Notes under the pieces: generated by a model
Databases searched by the model: none
Told to the model about the DNA's origin: nothing
What the model saw: the letters and a program-made list of their open reading frames with translations, nothing else
Translations under genes and position numbers: made by a program
Assembly: GCA_003694825.1 (NCBI GenBank)
Contig: RFJS01000058.1
Coordinates: forward strand, 1-11,993
Direction: 5' to 3'
Origin: Verrucomicrobiota bacterium
GTDB taxonomy: Bacteria; Verrucomicrobiota; Verrucomicrobiia; Opitutales; Opitutaceae
DNA length: 11,993 nucleotides
Shown here: piece after piece, positions 1-4,660 of the stretch
Layout: every line of letters begins with the position of its first letter
How positions within the stretch are numbered: position 1 is the first letter of the stretch

Positions 1-19
1 AACCAATAACCACCCCCCC
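1..19. repeat. Edge of a heptad array (TAACCAA orientation), cut by window start
   Basis: The window opens with AACCAATAACCA followed by seven C residues that run directly into the ATG of the sugar transferase. It is the complement of the TTGGTTA heptads seen downstream. The reverse complement of bases 1-18 matches bases 644-661 at 17 of 18 positions. The array probably continues upstream of the window. There is no Shine-Dalgarno-like sequence between it and the start codon. Confidence 0.75.
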
Positions 20-643
20 ATGAAGCGCCTGTTCGACATCATCGTGGCCCTGCTGGCGCTGGTGGCGCTGGCGCCGGTGCTGTTGGTGGTCGCGGTCGTG
101 GTGCGCGTGGGGCTGGGGTCGCCCGTGCTCTTCCGGCAGCGGCGGCCGGGATGGAAGGGACGGATCTTCGAGCTCGTGAAATTTCGCACCATGACCGGTG
201 CCCGCGGGCCGGATGGCGCTTTGCTGCCGGATGTGCAGCGGCTGACCCGGCTCGGGCGATGGCTGCGGGCGACGAGCCTCGATGAACTGCCGGAGCTGTG
301 GAACGTGCTCAAGGGCGACATGAGCCTGGTGGGGCCGCGGCCGCTGCTGGTGCAGTATCTCGATCGCTACACGCCCGAGCAGGCGCGGCGTCACGAAGTG
401 CGGCCGGGGCTCACCGGCTGGGCCCAGGTCCATGGGCGCAACGACCAGAGCTGGGAGGAGCGTTTCGCGCTGGATGTGTGGTATGTCGACAACCGGTCGT
501 TCTGGCTCGATCTGAAGATTCTGGCGATGACGGTATGGAAAGTGTTGGCACGCGAGGGCATCAGAGAGAAAGGCGCGGCGACGAAGGTCGAGTTTCGCGG
601 GTCTGCCGACGGTGGAGGGCGCGGGATAGCGCGGGGTGGGTGA
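20..643 (+). CDS. Polyprenyl-phosphate sugar-1-phosphate transferase (minimal PglC-type)
   Basis: Predicted membrane enzyme that moves a sugar-1-phosphate from a nucleotide sugar onto undecaprenyl phosphate, the first step of lipid-linked exopolysaccharide assembly on the cytoplasmic face. It has 207 residues and matches the short catalytic form of the bacterial sugar transferase family, without the extra multi-helix N-terminus of WcaJ-type enzymes. Residues 1-33 begin KRLFD and form one hydrophobic membrane segment with a central Pro19. FRQRRPG lies at 38-44 and KFRTM at 54-58. The catalytic Asp-Glu pair is SLDELP at 86-91 (Asp88, Glu89), followed by GPRP at 105-108 and RPGLTGWAQV at 128-137. 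The last 15 residues are Gly/Arg-rich and not typical of the family. The ATG directly follows a C-run repeat edge with no ribosome-binding site. The sugar substrate cannot be read from sequence. Confidence 0.93.
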   Translation: MKRLFDIIVALLALVALAPVLLVVAVVVRVGLGSPVLFRQRRPGWKGRIFELVKFRTMTGARGPDGALLPDVQRLTRLGRWLRATSLDELPELWNVLKGDMSLVGPRPLLVQYLDRYTPEQARRHEVRPGLTGWAQVHGRNDQSWEERFALDVWYVDNRSFWLDLKILAMTVWKVLAREGIREKGAATKVEFRGSADGGGRGIARGG

Positions 644-732
644 GGGGGGTGGTTGTTGGTTATTTGTTATTGGTTATTGGTTACTTGTTATTGGTTGATG
701 GTTATTGGTTATTTGGGGCTGGTTGTTGGGGA
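644..732. repeat. Heptad array A (TTGGTTA orientation)
   Basis: A tandem array starts immediately after the TGA of the sugar transferase. A G6 run and TGGTTG (644-655) lead into 7-bp units at 656, 663, 670, 677, 684, 691, 698 and 705 (TTGGTTA with variants such as TTTGTTA, CTTGTTA and ATGGTTA). More degenerate units in the same register run to about 732. No unit is longer or shorter than 7 bp. It is much more AT-rich than the flanking genes. It lies opposite in orientation to array B, and the two flank the ACP gene. Confidence 0.9.
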
Positions 733-741
733 GGTATGACT

Positions 742-750
742 GGAGAAGGG
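742..750 (+). promoter_or_regulatory. Ribosome-binding site of the ACP gene
   Basis: GGAGAAGGG lies just upstream of the ATG at 752, with GGAG ending 6 bases before the start codon. It follows the end of array A by about 10 bases. It contrasts with the sugar transferase and SDR starts, which lack a clear Shine-Dalgarno sequence. Confidence 0.6.
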
Positions 751-751
751 T

Positions 752-1066
752 ATGCGTGAATTGGAAGAGAGGGTGCTCGAAATTGTTTGCCGGGTTGCCG
801 ATGTGACGCCCGGCCGGGGGGAAATCCTTTTTGGGCCCGGCGGGCGGCTGGACAGCCTCGGGCTGGTCAACCTTCTGGCTGATGTCGAAATGGCGGTGTC
901 GGAAGAATTTGGATGCGAGATCGTCCTCGCCTCGGAGCGCGCCATGAGCCGGCAGCACTCGCCGTTTCGAACCGCGGAGGCGCTGGCGGCGTTTGCCGCG
1001 GAACTGGTCGCGGAAGAACAGGGGAGGCACCAGGGAGACTCGGAGCCTGCCCCCGGCGACCCTTGA
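752..1066 (+). CDS. Acyl carrier protein (phosphopantetheine-binding)
   Basis: Small carrier protein that would hold an acyl group as a thioester on a 4'-phosphopantetheine arm in the cytoplasm. It has 104 residues. The attachment motif is LDSLGLVN at 33-40, with Ser35 the predicted modified serine. The preceding FGPGGRL and following LLADVEMAVSEEFG fit the loop and helix II of the ACP fold. It is longer than a fatty-acid-synthesis ACP (about 80 residues) because of an Ala/Glu-rich helix and a loose polar tail after residue 90. The start is supported by a good ribosome-binding site. The nearby AMP-forming ligase (2351-3730) is the likely loading enzyme and the SDR at 1401 a possible modifying enzyme. 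That link is inferred from neighbourhood only; ACPs and AMP-ligases are known companions in exosortase-associated polysaccharide loci. Confidence 0.85.
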   Translation: MRELEERVLEIVCRVADVTPGRGEILFGPGGRLDSLGLVNLLADVEMAVSEEFGCEIVLASERAMSRQHSPFRTAEALAAFAAELVAEEQGRHQGDSEPAPGDP

Positions 1067-1214
1067 CGATGCGCGCTCCGGCAAGCGGCAGCCGGGGGGG
1101 GCGCGCTCAGCCCGCATCCGAGACATGGCAGGCCAGCCGCAAAGCCCGCCGCCGGCCATCGACCGACTCTCGAAACCCCATTCCCCAACAACATCCCGCA
1201 AAAGAAACACCGCC
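1067..1214. other. Non-coding spacer between ACP gene and array B
   Basis: About 150 bp of GC-rich sequence with no convincing gene. Complementary hexamers GATGCG (1068-1073) and CGCATC (1113-1118) could close a GC-rich stem just after the ACP stop codon, but no T-run follows, so I do not call a terminator. Towards the 3' end the sequence becomes C- and A-rich and grades into array B. Confidence 0.4.
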
Positions 1215-1354
1215 CCAACCACCAATAACCAATAACGAACAACAAGTAACCAATCCCCAAGCCCCAATGCCCAATAACCAGTAACCAATAACCAGTAACC
1301 AATAACCAATAACCAATAACCAATAACCAGTAACCAATAACCAATAACCAATAA
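1215..1354. repeat. Heptad array B (CCAATAA orientation)
   Basis: Twenty consecutive 7-bp units with no insertion or deletion. Positions 1271-1354 are twelve units that are either CCAATAA or CCAGTAA. Positions 1215-1270 are eight units, two of them perfect (1222 and 1229) and the rest diverged (for example CGAACAA, CAAGTAA, CCAAGCC), all in the same register. It is the reverse complement of the TTGGTTA family. Its right edge (AACAACCACCCCC, 1353-1365) mirrors the left edge of array A (GGGGGTGGTTGTT). In this orientation the unit carries TAA, so all three + strand frames are closed every 21 bases. Confidence 0.93.
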
Positions 1355-1374
1355 CAACCACCCCCAAAAACAAG

Positions 1375-1388
1375 TGAAACAGGAAACA
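1375..1388. repeat. Left arm of 14-nt inverted repeat flanking the SDR gene
   Basis: TGAAACAGGAAACA here is the perfect reverse complement of bases 2233-2246. It contains two tandem GAAACAG heptads (1376-1389), so it belongs to the same 7-bp style of repeat. It sits between array B and the ATG of the SDR gene. Confidence 0.8.
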
Positions 1389-1400
1389 GACCGCAGGGTC

Positions 1401-2087
1401 ATGCTGATAACGGGCACCCGCAAGGGAATCGGACGCGAGCTGGCCCTGCGCTACCTCGAAGCGGGGTGGCGGGTGGCCGGTTGCAGCCGCGGGGCCGGCA
1501 CCATCGACAAGCCGGAGTATCGGCACTTCGAGGTGGATGTGGCGGACGAAAAGGCGGTCGTGAGCATGGTTCGCGCCGTCTGGCGCGAACACGGACGCAT
1601 CGATGCGCTGCTGAACAACGCCGGCATCGCTTCGATGAATCCGGCGCTGACGACACCGGTGGCATCGATGCGGCGCATGCTCGAAACCAACGTCGTCGGG
1701 ACATTTCTGCTGTGCCGCGAGGTCGGCAAGCTGATGGTGCGGCGCGGCGGCGGGCGCATCGTGAATTTCTCATCGGTGGCCGTCCCGCTGGCTCTGGAGG
1801 GCGAGGCGGCTTACGCCGCGAGCAAGAGCGCGGTGGAATCGCTGACGCGTGTGCTGGCGCGGGAGCTGGGCGGCAGCGGGGTGACGGTGAACGCCATTGG
1901 TCCGACGCCGGTGGATACCGACCTGGTGGCGGGGGTGCCGGCGGAGAAGCTCGAGGCGCTCGTCGCCCGGCAGGCGATCCGGCGGATGGGCACGGTCGAT
2001 GATGTGCAGGCGGTGGTCGATTTTTTTCTGGCGCCGAGTTCGGACTTCGTGACCGGGCAGGTCGTGTATCTCGGTGGTATCGATTGA
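1401..2087 (+). CDS. Short-chain dehydrogenase/reductase, FabG-like
   Basis: NAD(P)-dependent oxidoreductase of the classical SDR family, 228 residues from the chosen ATG. The dinucleotide-binding motif TGTRKGIG is at 4-11, NNAG at 72-75, a conserved Asn at 97, the catalytic Ser in NFSSVA at 122-127, and the YxxxK pair at Tyr138/Lys142. The C-terminus TGQVVYLGG is typical of 3-oxoacyl-ACP reductases. With an ACP upstream and an acyl ligase downstream, it may reduce a carrier-bound ketoacyl group, but a sugar or other substrate is equally possible. A GTG at 1374 would add nine residues, all encoded by the repeat, and no homology-type sequence; the ATG at 1401 begins the normal family N-terminus (MLITGT). 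AGGAAAC at 1381-1387 is a distant possible ribosome-binding site. The gene is bracketed by inverted 14-nt repeats. Confidence 0.9.
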   Translation: MLITGTRKGIGRELALRYLEAGWRVAGCSRGAGTIDKPEYRHFEVDVADEKAVVSMVRAVWREHGRIDALLNNAGIASMNPALTTPVASMRRMLETNVVGTFLLCREVGKLMVRRGGGRIVNFSSVAVPLALEGEAAYAASKSAVESLTRVLARELGGSGVTVNAIGPTPVDTDLVAGVPAEKLEALVARQAIRRMGTVDDVQAVVDFFLAPSSDFVTGQVVYLGGID

Positions 2088-2223
2088 GCGTTGAGGGCGG
2101 CGCAGTGCGCGGGCGAGCGGCCAGGGCTATGGGCGAGGGAGGATGGGCGGCTGCGTCGCTGTATGCAGTTTCAAGTAGCCGGCGTTCCGACGAGGCGCGA
2201 GTTCTCGGTTTTCCGTCCTCGAT
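2088..2223. other. Spacer between SDR gene and array C
   Basis: About 135 bp of GC-rich sequence following the SDR stop codon, with no supported gene, terminator or promoter. Short open frames run through it, but they carry no recognisable motif and continue into the repeat. Confidence 0.4.
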
Positions 2224-2307
2224 CCTGTATCTTGTTTCCTGTTTCATCTTTTTTCTGCCCTCTGCCCTCTGCCCTCTGCCCTCTGCCCTCTGTCTTCTGT
2301 CTTCTGC
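2224..2307. repeat. Heptad array C (CTCTGCC family)
   Basis: Twelve 7-bp units in unbroken register: CCTGTAT, CTTGTTT, CCTGTTT, CATCTTT, TTTCTGC, four CCTCTGC, CCTCTGT, CTTCTGT and CTTCTGC. The + strand is almost all pyrimidine with a G once per unit. The sequence differs from the TTGGTTA family but has the same period and the same type of position, a gene junction. Its left part contains the inverted partner of 1375-1388. It ends about 40 bp before the start of the acyl ligase gene. Confidence 0.92.
2233..2246. repeat. Right arm of 14-nt inverted repeat flanking the SDR gene
   Basis: TGTTTCCTGTTTCA is the exact reverse complement of 1375-1388. It is embedded in the degenerate left part of array C. 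The two arms lie about 845 bp apart and enclose only the SDR gene and its immediate flanks. Confidence 0.8.
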
Positions 2308-2350
2308 GGTTTCGAGGCGGTGATCAGGTCCGGAAAAATGTATTGCGACT

Positions 2351-3730
2351 ATGAAGACATGGTTGGCGCATTGGCGATCGCTGGGTGAGCGAGTGGCCTT
2401 CGTTGGAAGCGGCGGCGCTGCCGTGTCCTTCGCCGAGCTGGCGCAGCGGGCCGAGGCGGCCGTGGCGGAGGGTGTCCTGGCGGACGGCGAGGCGGCGCCC
2501 GGCGGCGCGGTCGTGGCCTTCCCGATCGAGTATTCGGCCCGGGCGGTCGTGGCGTTGCTCGCGATGGCGCGGGCGGGGGCGATCGTCGTGCCCTGCGAGC
2601 GGGCGCTGGACATGAATGGCGCGGTCGAACGGCTGGAGGCGGCGGGCGGCGGCCGCGTGCTGGCCTGGGCGGATCGCGACCGGCTGGCGACAGCGGGTAT
2701 CGTGACGGGGACGGGCGAGCGCTCGGCGGCCCTGGCAAGGCTGGCGGCCGCGCGCGAGGCGGGCCTGGTGTTGTTCACCGGCGCGTCCACGGGCGCGGCG
2801 AAAGGCGTGCTGCACCGGCTCGGCGCGTTCCTGGACGACTTCGCTTTGCGTCGCGGCGAAGGACGGCGGTTTCTTCCCCTGATGGCGCCCGACCACCTCG
2901 GCGGCCTCGATATGCTGCTGCGGACCATGGCCACGGGCACGACGGTCGTGGATCCCGGCGATCGCGACGTGCGAACCGTGTGCGGCGTGATCGAGCGGTG
3001 CCGCCCGGATATCATCGGGGGCACGCCGGCCCTGTTGAACCTTCTGGCGCTGGCGATCGACGGCGAGCCGGGCGGGGTGCGGGGCGCCGAAGCGGTGCGG
3101 GTCGTGGTGTGCGGCGCGGACCGCCTCACCGAGGGCGGGCGGACGCGGATTGCGAGGGCCTTTCCCAATGCCGTGATCGTGTCGCGGTTCGGCACGACCG
3201 AGACCGGGGCGGTGCGGATGGCCTACGACACGGCGGAGCGGTGTTTTCGCCCCGATGGCACGGAGCAGGCGCCGGTGGCTGTGCGCGACGGCGAGTTGTG
3301 GGTGCGCCTGCCGCGGAGCTTCGCGGGGTTTCTCGACGAGGCGGCGGGGCGGGGGCGCATCGTCGATGGCTGGTATCGCACGGGTGACCGGGCCGAGATG
3401 ACGGCGGATGGGTCGCTGAGAATTCTGGGGCGCTCCAGCCATGTCATCCACGTGGGCGGCGAGAAAGTCATGCCGGAGGTGGTGGAGGATGTGGTGAGCC
3501 AGCATCCCGACGTGGCATGGTGCCGGGCCTACGGCGAGGCGCATGTTCTCATGGGCGAGGTCGTGGCGCTCGATGTCGTGTGGCGGCGTCCCGGGGCTTC
3601 GGCGCTGGCGGTGAAGCGGGAGATCGACGGTTTCGCAAGAGAGAGGCTTGCCCGCCATGCCCGTCCGGTGCAGGTCCGTCTCGTCGAAACGGTGCAACTG
3701 ACGCCGGTGGGCAAGACGAGCAGACGATGA
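2351..3730 (+). CDS. AMP-forming acyl-CoA/acyl-ACP ligase (ANL superfamily)
   Basis: Adenylate-forming enzyme that would activate a carboxylic acid with ATP and pass it to CoA or, given the ACP two genes upstream, to a carrier protein. It has 459 residues, somewhat short for the family. The phosphate-binding loop is TGASTGAAKG at 143-152, with Ala where Pro is usual before the Lys. The FGTTETG motif is at 280-286 and WYRTGDRAEM at 341-350 with the ribose-binding Asp346. The hinge region LGRSSHVIHVGGEKV spans 359-373. The C-terminal catalytic Lys is Lys455 in TPVGKTSRR, only four residues from the end. Core motifs are intact, so activity is likely. The ATG has only a weak GGAAAA stretch upstream. 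The stop overlaps the next start as ATGA, implying translational coupling with the EpsI-like gene. Substrate is unknown. Confidence 0.9.
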   Translation: MKTWLAHWRSLGERVAFVGSGGAAVSFAELAQRAEAAVAEGVLADGEAAPGGAVVAFPIEYSARAVVALLAMARAGAIVVPCERALDMNGAVERLEAAGGGRVLAWADRDRLATAGIVTGTGERSAALARLAAAREAGLVLFTGASTGAAKGVLHRLGAFLDDFALRRGEGRRFLPLMAPDHLGGLDMLLRTMATGTTVVDPGDRDVRTVCGVIERCRPDIIGGTPALLNLLALAIDGEPGGVRGAEAVRVVVCGADRLTEGGRTRIARAFPNAVIVSRFGTTETGAVRMAYDTAERCFRPDGTEQAPVAVRDGELWVRLPRSFAGFLDEAAGRGRIVDGWYRTGDRAEMTADGSLRILGRSSHVIHVGGEKVMPEVVEDVVSQHPDVAWCRAYGEAHVLMGEVVALDVVWRRPGASALAVKREIDGFARERLARHARPVQVRLVETVQLTPVGKTSRR

Positions 3731-4437
3731 AGCGAACAGCCAGGTATCGGTGGACGTTGGGGGGCGCGCTGGGCGTGCTGGCCTTTGCCGTGGGTATCCA
3801 GTTTGTTGATCCGATTCGCGAGGAGGCCGCGCCGCGTCCGCCGCATCTGTCGGCCCTGTTTCCGGAAGTGCTGCCGGGGTGGCAGGTGCGGGATCTCCCG
3901 CTGGGCGCCACCGAGTATCAGAGCGAGGTCGTTTCGCGGGTGCTCAATTACGACGATGTTCTCTACCGGGAATACCGGCGGGGGGAGGTGCGCTTCGCGG
4001 TGTATGTGGCCTATTGGGGCGCGGGGCGGATGCCGGTGCGGCTGGTGGCCTCGCACACCCCGGACCGGTGCTGGACGGAAAACGGCTGGCAGTGCACGGC
4101 CATGCGTTTTGACGAGCGGATCCCGCTGGGGGACGGCATGAGCGCCCCGGGGGACTGGCGCCGTTTTCGCGACCCGAACGGCGATACGATGTATGTGATT
4201 TTCTGGCACCTTATCGATGGCGAGGTCCACGATTACGGCGAGCGCTTCAACGCGGTGCCGCATCCACTGGAGTGGTGGAAGGATGCGATCGATCAGGCGA
4301 TGCACGGAAGCCGCGAGCAGTATTTCGTGCGCCTGACGGCGAATGTGCCGCTCGAATCGCTATGGCATGAGCCGGGAATCCGGAGCGTGGTGGACCGGTT
4401 GCGGGAGTTGGGATTGGCGGCGAAGATGGAGCGGTGA
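3727..4437 (+). CDS. EpsI-family (DUF3485) exosortase-associated protein
   Basis: EpsI-domain proteins accompany exosortases and exopolysaccharide loci; their biochemical role is not firmly settled. This one has 236 residues. Residues 8-27 form a single N-terminal membrane anchor or uncleaved signal, leaving the rest outside the cytoplasmic membrane. The family signature H-x-P-x-x-C-(5)-W is visible as SHTPDRCWTENGWQ at 109-122 (His110, Pro112, Cys115, Trp121). The typical FPEVLPGWQV opening lies at 45-54 and an Arg/Tyr-rich strand, DVLYREYRRG, at 77-86. I chose the ATG at 3727 because it overlaps the ligase stop codon and begins the membrane segment; an open frame continues upstream but inside the ligase gene. 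No exosortase or PEP-CTERM-type protein is visible in the window, so the partner, if any, must lie elsewhere. Confidence 0.85.
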   Translation: MKRTARYRWTLGGALGVLAFAVGIQFVDPIREEAAPRPPHLSALFPEVLPGWQVRDLPLGATEYQSEVVSRVLNYDDVLYREYRRGEVRFAVYVAYWGAGRMPVRLVASHTPDRCWTENGWQCTAMRFDERIPLGDGMSAPGDWRRFRDPNGDTMYVIFWHLIDGEVHDYGERFNAVPHPLEWWKDAIDQAMHGSREQYFVRLTANVPLESLWHEPGIRSVVDRLRELGLAAKMER

Positions 4438-4454
4438 GGGGGGCGCTTTGGGTG

Positions 4455-4517
4455 GCGGTTGTTGGTTATTGGTTATTGGTTATTGGTTATTGGTTATTGG
4501 TTATTGGTTATTGGGGG
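4455..4517. repeat. Heptad array D (TTGGTTA orientation)
   Basis: Seven perfect tandem TTGGTTA units occupy 4462-4510, flanked in register by GCGGTTG (4455-4461) and TTGGGGG (4511-4517). It lies just downstream of the EpsI-like gene. The stop codon and following G-run of that gene (GGTGAGGGGGG, 4433-4443) are identical to those before array A (639-649). This is the most homogeneous array in the window, suggesting recent expansion or homogenisation. Confidence 0.95.
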
Positions 4518-4660
4518 AGGGGGAGAGCGGGGGCTGAGGTATTCAACGGTTTAAATGTCGCTTGCGCCTGGGCGCGGCAGACGTTCGATTGTCGTCGGAA
4601 AGGCCTCCCGGCCTCGGCTGTGCCCCGATACCGATCCTGATTCACCTGTTCTGATTGCCC
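4518..4660. other. Leader region upstream of the GT4 gene
   Basis: About 140 bp between array D and the glycosyltransferase start. It begins with a purine-rich stretch (GGAGGGGGAGAGCGGGGG) that continues the array edge, followed by ordinary mixed sequence. I see no convincing promoter, terminator or ribosome-binding site for the downstream gene. Confidence 0.4.

Noticed and set aside
1215..1354. CRISPR array
   Set aside because: The repeats are directly tandem 7-bp units with no unique spacers and no cas genes nearby.
298..1592. Open frames rich in GYWLLVI or PITNNQ peptides across arrays A and B on both strands
   Set aside because: These are translations of the 7-bp repeat, joined to out-of-frame parts of the sugar transferase, ACP and SDR genes. 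They have no domain and no ribosome-binding site.
1399..3697. Long minus-strand frames (up to about 600 codons) opposite the SDR and ligase genes
   Set aside because: Composition is Arg/Pro/Ser/Ala-rich as expected for antisense frames in high-GC DNA, while the + strand frames carry complete motifs of known families.
1..4517. Insertion sequence or transposon behind the repeats
   Set aside because: No transposase, no target-site duplications and no full terminal inverted repeats of an IS type are present; the arrays are pure short tandem units.
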